From the NCBI GenBank assembly GCA_964019425.1, contig OZ025841.1, forward strand, positions 620,001 to 684,000: a stretch of 64,000 bases of DNA. Reading direction: 5' to 3'. The first letter of the stretch is position 1; each line of letters starts with the position of its first letter. Origin of the DNA: Flectonema sp. DT1601 (taxonomy: Eukaryota; Euglenozoa; Diplonemea; Diplonemida; Diplonemidae). Both the position numbers and the translations under genes were made by a program. Positions 40,831 to 51,387 of the stretch are shown piece after piece. The notes under the pieces were generated by a model. The model made no database searches, had not been told where the DNA came from, and worked only from the letters and a program-made list of their open reading frames with translations.

Positions 40831-43800
40831 GAATGTTTGACCCACCTTTCTGTAGAGGAGGATCAGCAAAAATAGGAAGAAATGTTGCAAAAACGCTTTC
40901 GTTAGCGTGAGTTCGAGTAACTCGTATTTTATTACATAGTCGTTGATGGCTGGCGGATTTTTCTTTTCTTTTTCTCCTCTCTTTCTTGGAAACTTGTTCT
41001 TTTTCTCTCTTTTTTTTATTTTTTTTATAATCTTTTATTGGTTATGATATATCTCTGTTCTTTTTTTTTTTTTTGGGGAAAAAAAATAAAAAAATCTTGC
41101 CAGCTATTTCTTTTTTATATGAAGTTCTTTAATTATCTCCCTCCCTATTGTCGTTTTAGCCTTGGTTTCAATTTGCTTTCCATTTAATATTAGTATCAAG
41201 TTACCCCCGTTCCTCCACTCACAACTATATCCTTATGCATGATCTGCTCTTAGGACTTACTGTCACGATAGGTTGCACGTTTTTTCGGTTGCATCTATAT
41301 TTCCCCCCCTCTTTATTCTTCTTCTTCCTCTCTTTTCTTTTTTTTACCGTCTTCGTAACCACGGAACAACAGATATTAACTGTGCGTGGGTTGTAGATTG
41401 GGTAGGATTGTGTTTTTAAAAAAAAAAAAAAAAAAGCAATTGTCACTTTCCGTGTTGGGCTCTCTTCAATTGCTTTCAATAAAACTATTAACGCATGGAA
41501 AAGTGGATCTACGACGGTATAAAAAAAAAAAAAAAAGCTTTTAATCACCAAGTGGCAAGCCTAGCCAAACTTTTTAAATTAGCACCACTTTTTTTATTTT
41601 ATTTTTGTGGAATGCTTCACTTGCCGCTTTAGCTTTTTTATTATAAAAAAAAAAGGAAATTCGAAACTTTTTTTTAAATAAGTATGTCAGTCAAACAACC
41701 TCGCTCGACGTTTTAGTAGTGGGCACCGTATTGATTGATCACCACACTTATTTGTAAGAGCCATTTATTTATTATGTTTATGTTATCAATTTTCCTGTGC
41801 CGCCAGTAATACTGTCTGCTATCAACATATGTAAAAAGGCTTTTATCTGAATGGTTATTTTTCATCTCGAAGACATGTTTTACGAGCGAAAGAGAATTGT
41901 GGCAGCGTAACGTTAACACCCTTACTTTATAGGCTTGTTTCCGGTTGCGCACAAACAAAAACAAAGTGTGAGAATTATTTAGTGAGGTGCCGATTCTTTT
42001 TATTTTAATGATTGTTTTTTTCTTTGCGGAGTAGAAATTTCTCTACCGAAAAGTTCCAGTTTTTCTTTTTTTATATATTTTCTGTTTAAAAATAATGAAG
42101 TGTTGGATTTAAAGAAATAGGTGTACCGAATTACTGCAGTTCAATTCGTACCTTGCACTGCACAAGACCGCACGATTCCCGTCTCTTTTCTTGCGACTCT
42201 TTACCCCTTTTTTTCTTTTTAGTTGTTTTATTGTATTATGATAAGGTATGTGAAATTGGAAAAAAAAAAAAAAAAAAAATTGTTAATTTTTCCTTCCCAA
42301 CCCGGGGTTGTCTTAATCCGAAGTTCTTGCGAGAAAGAAGAAGAAAAAAAAAAAAAGCTGAATTTAATTATCTGATAATTCTGATATACTTGGTTGGTTT
42401 TTTCGTAAAGTGCTCTCAGTGATGATGGTTGTACCAACCTGATGGCAGTCAGGGTTAGGTCACTAAACTTTTATTCCAAATGAGGTGCTACTGATGTCGA
42501 TAAACCGATAAGTCACTGTCGGTCAATGTTCAAGGCTCGTTTTTTTTTTTTTTTTAAATATTATTTTTTCGGAGTTATTATTGAGATACAGTCGACTATA
42601 CAACACAAAAATAAATAAAATATTTGCGACCACAGTCTTATTCTCTCTATTTATCAAGTTTTCCCCCCCTTCAAACACCTTCCAACCTGACTCCAATCGG
42701 AGAAGTCTGTTGTACTCACAGAAAGAAGGAGAAATTGCCGGCTATCTCCAGAACGAGTGGGGAGATTTACCTGTAAAATCTCATTAAAAAAAACTGATCG
42801 GACTGCTTCTCTGCTCGGCAGGAGGCGTATTTTAGTTTTGCTTTTTAATTCTTTTTATTTTATATATCAAAGGATGTCGCCCAGCATTTTAAAACCAGTT
42901 TGTACTCCGTGTCGTTGCATGAGTTACTACCATGCAAAGGATTGTGTGTACTGCTGGTGGTATGTTACGGGCTAGTTTGACCTACTGTGTGACAAAGTGT
43001 CAAACTATTTCTTGCTTCTTTTTTTTTTTTTTTGTTTTGTTTATGAATTAATGTCTCTGTTTTTATTTTTTTTAATGTACTTTACTACCCGTCTACTAGT
43101 CTACTACTGACGGTACTTTTTCTGACGAAGAGCGTTGGGATCCACGAATTCCTTCACTGGGTTTGATTTTCCATTTTTTTCTTGTGACTTTTCACACTTT
43201 AAATCACAAGACTTCACTTCGTAATTTTAAATAAAATTTGATTTGAGTCTGATTATGTTGACTTTTTTTTTTTTTTTGTCTACGGAATTTTTCAACAATA
43301 TCGTCTGCGAGAGTCTCAGCGATATAGATGTTACCTACCTTGTGAGCTTTTTCCTGACTTTAGGCTTCCTGGGTTTCGTAAATAAATAAAAAATAAATAG
43401 TATAAAAAAAACAATTGAAAAAATATTTTTTTGTACTGAGTTCAAATTAGGTTTTAATCCACGGTAGTCAGTGTTGGAAGGAAGATTTGGTTTGTCCCTA
43501 CTTCCCCTTAGTTTTCTTTAAGTATTCGAGGTTGGTATTCTTGTGCTCCTCGACTCCAATTGCATGTACGGACATGTTTTTGACCCTTTTGTTTGACCTT
43601 GTCTTCTCTTCCTTATCTTATCTTATTCTGTTTTTTTTTTTTTTTTTTATTACCTTGGTATCCTTGTATGGGTGTAGTTAGTGCTTCGCCTTCTGTACTG
43701 AGGTAAAAAAAAAAAAAATTTACTATGTGCACACCGTTTTGTAATTAATAAAAAAAAAATGATGTATTTATCACATCTGTTTCTATTCCAAGTAGCAGAC

Positions 43801-44579
43801 ATTACTTTCGGTTAGTGCTTTGGAATAGTTTCATTTGTTTTATACTCGTTGTGTATTGAGTACAAGCGGTGATATATGCTGCATTGTTATCCCTTCCTTT
43901 TTGTCACTTACCCAGTCTGTCTCTTTTTGTTTTTTCTTAGTTTCCTTCCCAGTTTTTCAACTACTGTTCAATTTCAATAAAAAAAAAATGAACTTTTCCC
44001 AGTTTCCCCCATTCGAATTCTTGCAGAGCGCCATTCGTTCTTTTATTGTCCTTATGCTATCTCTCTTTTATGTGAATCTGGAGGCGTGGTTTAGTCTTGT
44101 GTGCCATGTGTAGTTGGAAAAAAAAAAAAAAAAAAAAATGAGTGAGTTACCCAGATTCATTTTGTCTTGCGATGTTATATCGAAACGGAAAAAAAAAAAA
44201 AAAAAAAAACGGGCGCAGTGTCGGCTAGCTTCACCAACACTTTGGCTTGGATTTTTTTTTTTTTTTTTTTTGTTTGTTTTTTTTTCCTAAATCATTAAAA
44301 AAAAATAACAACGGAAAAATAAGTACTTAGGACACGGTTCTGTCTCTTTAGTCTTTTTTCTTGTTACCTTTTCAGTTTTTTTTCAGTTGGCTGAAAAAAA
44401 AAACAAACTGGAGTACTAAAAATAATGGACCTTTACTTTACTTCAATTCAACAGCATACATCGTACGGTTCCGTTGGGATGTTCACCCAACCGTGTGAAT
44501 AGAATCATCGGGCCATTTGTTGTTAAGATTTACTTTTATTTTTTCCAAAATAGGAGTCAGACAAAAAACAAAAAACAAA
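40831..44579. other. Long AT-rich intergenic region
   Basis: About 3.7 kb without a credible gene. It holds the 3' UTR of the giant gene and the upstream region of BUD13. Poly-A and poly-T tracts of 10-20 bases recur throughout (for example near 41420, 42260, 43625, 44117 and 44190). Short open frames here have homopolymer-driven composition (Phe, Lys) and no recognisable domain. I see no tRNA, transposon or tandem array. Confidence 0.6.
44531..44553 (+). promoter_or_regulatory. Pyrimidine-rich splice acceptor upstream of BUD13
   Basis: A T-rich tract ends in CCAAAATAG, leaving a leader of 26 bases before the ATG at 44580. No strong matching donor is obvious nearby. It could be a 5' UTR intron end or a trans-splice acceptor. 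Confidence 0.5.
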
Positions 44580-46044
44580 ATGCTCCGCACACAAGCTCAC
44601 GATAAGGACGAGGAAGAACGTCGCCTAGCAGAGAAGAACCTTTACCTACAGTCGCAGTATGGTGATAAGAAAAAAGTTAAGAAGAAGATTAAAAAGAAGA
44701 AGACAACGGGAGGTATTATTGATGCCGACGTATTATTAAAGAGAAGTCGAGTAGATGACGAGCAAACAACTGAACAGCCAACTGCTGCAGTTAAAATTGT
44801 CGGCAGCTGGGAAACGACTGCTGGAGAAGAAGGAAATGTAAATAACTTCGAATCGAATTCAACAGCTGGACGTCAACCTGACGACAAGAAACCTGCTCGT
44901 AGAGTTCGTCACGACACGGATTCTGATTCTGATTTATCCCCCTCACGTCCTTCGGAGCCGGTTCGCAGTTCTCGTCCTCGCAGACACGACACGGATTCCG
45001 ACTCTGACTTATCGCCCTCACGTCCTTCGGAGCCAGTTCGTAGCTCTCGTCCTCGCAGACACGACACGGATTCTGATTCTGATTTATCCCCCTCACGTCC
45101 TTCAGAGCCGGCACAAGGTTCTCGTAGAGTTCGTCACGACACGGGTTCTGATTGTGATGAGTCGAGGCCTCCTATTCAACAATCTGACTCTGAACGACTC
45201 CCTCAACCACCAGCAGATGAAGACAGTGATGGTGATCTCAACGTTGAACGCAACTCATCAACAGTTAAGATGTCTGACGGTACTGTTGCTGGTGTCAGAA
45301 CAGCTTCCCAACAAGAACAGGAAAACTTACTTGCTCAAGAAGAAGAAGAAAAGTTATGGGCAACTATAAGCGCTGAAAAGATGGGAATGGGTGCCACGAC
45401 AAGACACCGAGTCAGAGGAACTGGTAAAGTAGTAGAAGAAGATGCGCTGCAAGTCATGAAAGATGCACGTGATGGGAAGATTAAAAAAAAGGAAATGACT
45501 GAAGAACAAAAGAAATGGGGACGGGGTCTAAAACAAGAAGAAGACGAAACCGATTTAGCTTTACGCGACCAAAAGGCTGCCGAAAACTTCGGACAAGGTG
45601 AAGAAGACGAGGAATACATGCGCAGACGACGTGAAGAACAACGCGCAGAAGATCCGATGGCCAACTTCATTGGTCTTGACAACAGTGACAATGACTACAG
45701 TCAACTTCGAAAGTCTAAAAAATCTAAGAAAGATAAAAAAGACAAAAAGGACAAGAAAGACAAGAAAAAGAGTAAAAAGGAGAAGAAAAAGGCGAAGAAA
45801 GAACTCAAGAAACAAACCATCAAATTCGCTGAAAAGGCTTCCACTTCCAAGAAGGTATGTAAAGACTGATGTGATCATTTATTATTATGATTATGAACAC
45901 ATAACAACACATCTAAATAAAACAAAACAGACTTACCTCGGATCATGGCTACCAAATCGATTCAACATCAGACCTGGTCATAGATGGGATGGTAAAGACC
46001 GCGGTAACGGTTTTGAGAACAAAGTGCTTGCCATGCATTCCTAA
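44580..46044 (+). CDS. BUD13: BUD13-like pre-mRNA splicing factor (RES complex)
   Basis: Two exons, 44580-45854 and 45931-46044, joined in phase 0, encode 462 residues. BUD13 family proteins belong to the RES complex, which binds the activated spliceosome and helps splicing and nuclear retention of pre-mRNA. Seen here: a Lys-rich N-terminus, an RHDTDSDSD-type repeat region typical of the family, a conserved central helix (EEKLWATI onward), and a C-terminal signature PNRFNIRPGHRWDG followed by DRGNGFE. That C-terminal signature is encoded by the second exon, so splicing is needed to make a normal protein. The end (NKVLAMHS) is shorter than in animal BUD13. I chose the ATG at 44580 because it follows the acceptor at 44553; the frame is open further upstream but only within presumed intron or UTR. 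A Lys-rich low-complexity stretch lies at about residues 380-420. Confidence 0.88.
44907..45155 (+). repeat. 75-base tandem repeat in BUD13
   Basis: Three near-identical 75-base copies start at 44907, 44982 and 45057, with a degenerate fourth start at 45132. Each encodes 25 residues beginning RHDTDSDSDLSPSR and ending in a PVRSSRPR-like stretch. The copies differ at only a few bases, so the expansion is recent. RHD/S-rich repeats are a usual BUD13 feature. Confidence 0.85.
45855..45930 (+). other. Intron of BUD13
   Basis: The 76-base intron begins GTATGTA and ends AACAAAACAG, in phase 0. The 3' end is A/C-rich with no pyrimidine tract. Reading on without splicing stops within a few codons. 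Confidence 0.88.
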
Positions 46045-46210
46045 CAAGAATTGTTCTGTCCGACGACGACTTCACATTTACGTAAAAATTTGCATCTCTC
46101 TAGCTAAACCATATACTCGTGTGGTTTCTTAAATAAGTAAATACCATCTAATTGGTTGTTTCTTATTATTCACAATTATGAGAATCCAGTCATCGATTCT
46201 GACGGGATGT

Positions 46211-46234
46211 AATTATTTAATTATTTCTTTACAG
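46211..46234 (+). promoter_or_regulatory. Pyrimidine-rich splice acceptor upstream of the PDZ gene
   Basis: The tract ends ATTTCTTTACAG, leaving a 36-base leader before the ATG at 46271. The whole gap from the BUD13 stop is only 226 bases, with little room for a separate promoter plus a 5' UTR intron. Confidence 0.5.
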
Positions 46235-46270
46235 CAAATTTAAAACAACAAAAAGACAACAAGAGACCAC

Positions 46271-49200
46271 ATGGAAAGAGCGTTGGCGGGGAGGGGAATA
46301 CCATCTGAACAACAGACGGTTATAAATCCTTCGAGAATTGGAAAGGGGAGGGGAAGAGGAACAGCTTTGGGTGTTCAAAACACAAACACAATTCAACAGA
46401 GGGGAGTACAGCTTCCAGTAAACACAGCACCACCAGTAGTACCTCACACAACTACTGAACAAAGGGGAAAACCTCCTTTAAGTTCTATCCAACAACTTAT
46501 TCACAAGAGAGCTGCAGCTCAAGGACGTGGTAATAATGCTCAGATAATGAAACCATCACTTGTACCGAGTGGTAGGGGCGCTGGTGCTGTTTACAGACCT
46601 CCTGAACAACAACAACATCACCACCACCACCACCACCATCATCATCAACAGCAACAACAGCAACAACCAGGAACTTCAAGACCAACAGTCCAACACATCC
46701 AAACAGCTGCATCACAAAGACAGCAATCAATTCAACCAAAAGTATTATTAAAACCAAAAGGATCAATAATCAGATCTGAATCACAAGGAGTTCGACTAGT
46801 AAATCAATCGAAAGAAACAAACCACGTCGTCCTTCGAAGAACTGATCTCGAAGAGAAGTTAGGAGTCACTATCGATGCTAATATGCAGCTTGGAGCATTG
46901 GCGTTTGGAAACAGCCCAGCTAGGAGAGCGGGTCTTGAGAATTATGTTAACAGAAAGATTACACACGTCAACAATCAAGAGGTAACTACAATAACAGAGT
47001 TTAGAGAAGCCGCGAGGAATGCTGTTGACATGGCGTTGCGTTTTGAAGAGCAGAGGAATCCTGGAGGTCGATTGAGTCTTTCAAAGAACAAACCACTCGC
47101 TGATCAATCTCGTAGTGCCAGTATAGTAAGTATCTGTCGTGGTATTACTATCACATACAATCATAAAAGTAGCTCAATAACAATTCCAATTACTTCGGCA
47201 AACGCCTCCGAAGAAGTCGCAAAAGCTGCTACAGAAATTGGAATCAAAACATCGAACTACCACCTCGAAGATGATGTTGGTGATGATGTTCCTTTTGAAC
47301 TGATGGTTGACGGGTCGGAGTACTTTATTATAATGAACTCGGAAGCTGATGATGATTTATTAAATTTAGAATCTCACGTTAGCACTAAATCAGATGTAGT
47401 TGTAGTACCGAAGGGTCCTTCACCTTCAAGAAGTAAATTAGGAAGTCTAATCGAAGACTCTCCACCTGATTCCACACTCGCAGTCGAGGAATCAAAGTCA
47501 ACCACACCTCACATTAAAGAAAGTACACCAGTCTTACCAACCACTCCAGTCTCTGAGGCCGCAGAAGCAGCTTCCCTCTCCGATGGTGCTGCAGACAAGG
47601 AGAAGCAGTTCGGTACCTCAAACACTCGATTCTCTCTTTCGGAATCACTATCTGATCATAAGATAAATGGTAACCAAAGTGACAAGTCAGCACCACAAGA
47701 AGAAGAAGAAGAGGAACCTCACCGAAGTAGAAGTAGATCAAAGAGTGAAGACTCATCACACGCGAGTAAGAAATCCAACACTCCTGAGAAATGTGAAATA
47801 GCAGCAGCTGGCAGTCTCATCAAAAGTGAATCTGCCACTAAAAGCGAACGAGCAACAAGCGTTACTACCCTTGGAGAATCTCAAAAAAGTGAGCGAGCAA
47901 TAAGTGAACGAGCGGCAAGTGATCGAGCGGTAAGTGATCGAGCGGTAAGTGATCGAGCAGTAAGTGAATCAAATCCAGAAGACGTTCTGAGTTCTCAACA
48001 AGATCGTCCACTCGAAACAACTCGACTCCCTTCTGTAATTATGTCAGACTTGGGTTATGATTCTGCTGAAGAACGTCAGAAGAGAGCCGACGAACGTCGC
48101 AAAGTAAGACAGAAAGCGGAAGAAGCTCGCAAACATGAACAAGAACTGCTGCAGCGCAAACGTGATGAGGAAGAGGCTGCTGCAAACGCAGAGAAAGAAC
48201 GACTTGCTATGAAAGAGTTGGTTGAGAAACAACAACAGAGAATCGCAGAATTAGAAGAAAAGTCTCAATCACCACTTAGATTACAATACAGTGATGACGA
48301 CAGTGATAAACCAATTACCACAGTAAGGACTGACCCTGTTAAACGAACACGTAAAACTACCGCTGATAAGAAAGCCTGGATCTCACCAAAACGCCACAAC
48401 ATCGACAACACCAAATCCTCAACTGAGTTATGGGACCTGTTGGAACAGAAGTTGAGTGACAAAGACACTCGGACTAGTGACCTGGCAGGTTGTACTGAAG
48501 AAGAACTGAGCTGCCTCTGTGAAATAGAATTGGGATTCACACAATTAGAAACTATCAGAATAAAGAAGATATGGAAAAAAATGAGAGACCACTCCGGACT
48601 CGAACCGCTGCCGTTGGCATCTCCATCGAGTCTCAGTATTGCTACTAAAGAGATTAGAGGAAGACAGCATCAGGTGAGTGAGGGAAGTACTCTTTTTTCA
48701 CAAGTAGAAGAGGTAGTCAGAGCATCAACTGTTCACAGTAGGAGTCTTTCTATTCAAATTACTCGAATAAGACAACTCATTCCTGGAGCTAAGATCTGTG
48801 GTCAGTTTAACACCGCAAAACACGCGTTGGATCCTCATCTTAAACAAAAGAAGATGCTTTACTATGCTGGTCCATCAATGCCTTCTCTTAATGAAATAAA
48901 AACTGAAGCACTGACTGGTGAAATGCGTCGCAATGGATGTCTCGTATTCACTACAGAGGCTCACATTGCTGGAGGGCCAGCTATGACCGCGTCAAGCACA
49001 AAGAAACTGTTACTGTGCGAAGTGTTGCCGGGTGCAGTAGCTCGACCAAGGAGTCGAGAACGTACGACTGGTCCTTCACCTCACTGTACTATGTTGAGAG
49101 AGATGCTTGATTCTGAGAAACGGAGTTTGATTAGAGACGGGATCCCACCATGTGATACCTTAGCAATTGATTATCCATATGTTTCAGAGACAAGTAGAGA

Positions 49201-49690
49201 AGGACAAGTTGCTACTCAATATGTTACTTGTGAATCAGCGAGAGTCCTTCCTAGATTCGTAGTTTATTTAAAAGTCAAACATGACGTACTTCCAGTATCT
49301 CATAATAATGATCACAGAGCCGCATCATTCCCACCTCAAGGCAGTCCTGTAAAGCTCGAAGACGCAGCAGAGATGCTTCAGGTTCTCGATGAGGAGTCTA
49401 TGTATGCAAATCAATTAGAACGTAACAACGAAGATATGATCATGAACGAGTTCACAGAGTTGGAACATAAAATTCATCAAAAGAAAAATGATTTAATAAA
49501 AGCAGCAAAGAGACGTACGTATGATACCAAGTCACACATCATGTCAAACAGGCAACGACTTCAAGAATACATTGAAGGTGGTGGATCTGATCCGTTTCCG
49601 TCACTTCAGCAGCTTCCACAAACATTTAAACTAACAAAAGATCCCGCCATCGAAGCAATAATGGAAATGGATCTCGTTTCCAGTACGTAG
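46271..49690 (+). CDS. PDZ-domain protein with coiled coil and possible PARP-like C-terminus
   Basis: The single-exon gene encodes 1,139 residues. The N-terminus is basic and Gln-rich, with a His run then a Gln run at about 115-132. Residues about 185-262 resemble a PDZ domain, with a LGVTIDANMQLGALAFGNSP-type core and a Gly-Leu-x-x-Tyr-Val turn. A disordered Ser/Glu-rich middle contains SDRAV repeats (about 545-565). Residues about 600-666 form a strongly charged coiled coil (EERQKRADERRK onward). Residues about 862-1003 look like a divergent ADP-ribosyltransferase (PARP) fold: YYAGPS, then GCLVFTTEA, then LLLCEVLPG, then YVTCESARVLPRFVVYL. The usual H and Y of the H-Y-E triad are not evident, so activity is doubtful. 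The PARP-like assignment is inference from pattern alone. The function is unknown; the domains suggest a scaffold. Confidence 0.75.
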   Translation: MERALAGRGIPSEQQTVINPSRIGKGRGRGTALGVQNTNTIQQRGVQLPVNTAPPVVPHTTTEQRGKPPLSSIQQLIHKRAAAQGRGNNAQIMKPSLVPSGRGAGAVYRPPEQQQHHHHHHHHHHQQQQQQQPGTSRPTVQHIQTAASQRQQSIQPKVLLKPKGSIIRSESQGVRLVNQSKETNHVVLRRTDLEEKLGVTIDANMQLGALAFGNSPARRAGLENYVNRKITHVNNQEVTTITEFREAARNAVDMALRFEEQRNPGGRLSLSKNKPLADQSRSASIVSICRGITITYNHKSSSITIPITSANASEEVAKAATEIGIKTSNYHLEDDVGDDVPFELMVDGSEYFIIMNSEADDDLLNLESHVSTKSDVVVVPKGPSPSRSKLGSLIEDSPPDSTLAVEESKSTTPHIKESTPVLPTTPVSEAAEAASLSDGAADKEKQFGTSNTRFSLSESLSDHKINGNQSDKSAPQEEEEEEPHRSRSRSKSEDSSHASKKSNTPEKCEIAAAGSLIKSESATKSERATSVTTLGESQKSERAISERAASDRAVSDRAVSDRAVSESNPEDVLSSQQDRPLETTRLPSVIMSDLGYDSAEERQKRADERRKVRQKAEEARKHEQELLQRKRDEEEAAANAEKERLAMKELVEKQQQRIAELEEKSQSPLRLQYSDDDSDKPITTVRTDPVKRTRKTTADKKAWISPKRHNIDNTKSSTELWDLLEQKLSDKDTRTSDLAGCTEEELSCLCEIELGFTQLETIRIKKIWKKMRDHSGLEPLPLASPSSLSIATKEIRGRQHQVSEGSTLFSQVEEVVRASTVHSRSLSIQITRIRQLIPGAKICGQFNTAKHALDPHLKQKKMLYYAGPSMPSLNEIKTEALTGEMRRNGCLVFTTEAHIAGGPAMTASSTKKLLLCEVLPGAVARPRSRERTTGPSPHCTMLREMLDSEKRSLIRDGIPPCDTLAIDYPYVSETSREGQVATQYVTCESARVLPRFVVYLKVKHDVLPVSHNNDHRAASFPPQGSPVKLEDAAEMLQVLDEESMYANQLERNNEDMIMNEFTELEHKIHQKKNDLIKAAKRRTYDTKSHIMSNRQRLQEYIEGGGSDPFPSLQQLPQTFKLTKDPAIEAIMEMDLVSST

Positions 49691-49793
49691 TTATTTATTT
49701 ATTTTTTTTTTTTATTGTATGTGTTATTAATATGACGTGTTCCTGCAACCAAGTGCTGTTTGACAGTTTTTTATTGTACACGGAATACTGCTG

Positions 49794-49824
<31 letters not shown>

Positions 49825-50286
49825 GTAGATGTATTTATTTATTTATGTTAGATTTAGTCTTTTTTTTTTTTTTTTTTCAGAGTTGCTACCTTTTTCCCAT
49901 TTCTTTTTTTTCATTTCATAATGCACTCAAAAAAAAAAAAAAAAAAAAAAAAAATGGAAATAAAAAGTCAATAATTATATTTGATAGAACTCTTTTTTTT
50001 TTTTCTCCCTTGATCTCTCCCCCGAATATTTTCGACGGCTCCCCCCCACCTTTCTTTTTTTAAGATTCACACTACGTGAGAGCGTTATTTTCTATTGTAA
50101 TCTTTTGTTTGGTTTATAAATAACGTGATATTGTGCCTTCCTTTTACAGTATTTTAATGTGGGTAAGTCATAGCAGTAGGATGGTTGTGAGGTGTTTTTC
50201 TTTGTTGTGATTTTCTTTTTTTCTTTAAAATTATTATTTCCACCCATCTTTGTAGTTAATTTTATCCACACACACACATTATCAAT
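49691..50286. other. Intergenic region upstream of glutamine synthetase 1
   Basis: T- and A-homopolymers fill most of it (49794-49821, 49860-49877, 49929-49953). TTTATAAATA at 50113-50122 is a possible TATA-like sequence. Downstream of it lie a pyrimidine-rich acceptor (CCTTTTACAG-like, ending 50149), a 13-base segment, a consensus donor GTAAGT (50163) and a second acceptor (50255). This suggests a 5' UTR intron with a tiny exon. Confidence 0.5.
50239..50255 (+). promoter_or_regulatory. Pyrimidine-rich splice acceptor upstream of glutamine synthetase 1
   Basis: The tract ends CCATCTTTGTAG, 31 bases before the ATG. The leader after it contains TTATCCACACAC and ATTATCAATATG, both shared with the second copy. 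Confidence 0.55.
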
Positions 50287-51387
50287 ATGACTGTCCAGCC
50301 ATGGATTGCTGAGTACGTTTGGGTTAGCGGAAAGAACACCTTCAGTGACTTAAGATCAAAGTACAAGACCGTAACCAACATCTGCATTTCGAAAGTAACG
50401 GTAGAGGACATGCCAATTTGGAACTTCGACGGATCGTCGACCGGCCAGCACAGAGGAAACAATACCGAGATTGTGATCCACCCTGTGGCCATGTACACCC
50501 ACCCGTTCCTTGAGAACTCAAAGGTAGTACTCTGTGAATGTTACTACCCTGACGGTACCCCTGAGAAGAACAACACTCGTAAGGTCGCCAAGGAGATCTT
50601 CGACGCACACGTTGAGGACGAGCCTATGTTCGGACTTGAACAGGAGTACTTTATCTTTAAGAACGGAAAGCCATTCATGTGGCCTGAGAACGGATTCCCA
50701 GCTCCACAAGCTGATTACTACTGCGGTAACGGAAGTCAGGTATGCGGAAGAGAATTAGTATTAGAACACTACCAGTCATGCCTTAAGATGGGATTAAAGA
50801 TCTCAGGAGTTAACGCGGAAGTAGCACCAAGTCAATGGGAATACCAGGTAGGTCCATGTATTGGAATTGAGAACGGTGACCACATGGTCATGTCAAGATG
50901 GGTGTACGCAAAGATCGCGGAGAAGTACGGACTTGAAATCAACTTCGATCCTAAGCCAATCAAGGGAGACTGGAACGGATCAGGTTGCCACATGAACTTC
51001 AGCACCAAGGCGATGAGAGCTGAGGGAGGATTGAAGGCGATTGAGCAGGCGTGTGAGAACTTAAAGACCACCTTCTTGGATGACATTAAATTCTACGGAG
51101 GAGACAACAACGAGAGAATGACTGGAGCACACGAAACCAGCAAACTGAGTGAGTTCACACACGGAATCGGTACCAGACACACATCTGTTAGAATTGGTAA
51201 CGATATCGCTAAGGCAGGTAAGGGATACTTCGAAGACAGAAGACCAGCCTCAAACATTGATCCGTACCTTGGTACTGCTCGATTCTTTACTTCCTCAATG
51301 GGATACGATGGTCCTTCAGTTGATCTGTTGGAACCTCAGCAGTGGTGGGCAGCTGTAGAAGCCGAGGCAAAGGCGTCATCAAAGTAA
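50287..51387 (+). CDS. Glutamine synthetase, class II (copy 1)
   Basis: The gene encodes 366 residues without introns. The enzyme makes glutamine from glutamate and ammonia using ATP. Length and motifs fit eukaryotic GSII: NFDGSSTGQ (46-54), GLEQEY (116-121, metal-binding glutamates), NAEVAPSQWEYQVGPC (176-191), GDWNGSGCHMNFST (227-240, ammonia/glutamate site) and FEDRRPASN (315-323). The segment GTRHTSVRIGND replaces the more common ANRGASIRVGRD form, so this is a somewhat divergent protist type. There is no targeting peptide, so it is probably cytosolic. It ends AEAKASSK, unlike copy 2. The start follows a conserved leader shared with copy 2. Confidence 0.96.
   Translation: MTVQPWIAEYVWVSGKNTFSDLRSKYKTVTNICISKVTVEDMPIWNFDGSSTGQHRGNNTEIVIHPVAMYTHPFLENSKVVLCECYYPDGTPEKNNTRKVAKEIFDAHVEDEPMFGLEQEYFIFKNGKPFMWPENGFPAPQADYYCGNGSQVCGRELVLEHYQSCLKMGLKISGVNAEVAPSQWEYQVGPCIGIENGDHMVMSRWVYAKIAEKYGLEINFDPKPIKGDWNGSGCHMNFSTKAMRAEGGLKAIEQACENLKTTFLDDIKFYGGDNNERMTGAHETSKLSEFTHGIGTRHTSVRIGNDIAKAGKGYFEDRRPASNIDPYLGTARFFTSSMGYDGPSVDLLEPQQWWAAVEAEAKASSK

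Noticed and set aside
40831-40910. Continuation of the giant gene's frame to 40910
   Set aside because: It reads through the GTATGTG intron, including a Phe/Lys homopolymer stretch. Splicing moves to another frame that stops at 40830.
44791-45114. Antisense open frame across the BUD13 repeats
   Set aside because: It is a mirror of the 75-base repeat, with no independent support.
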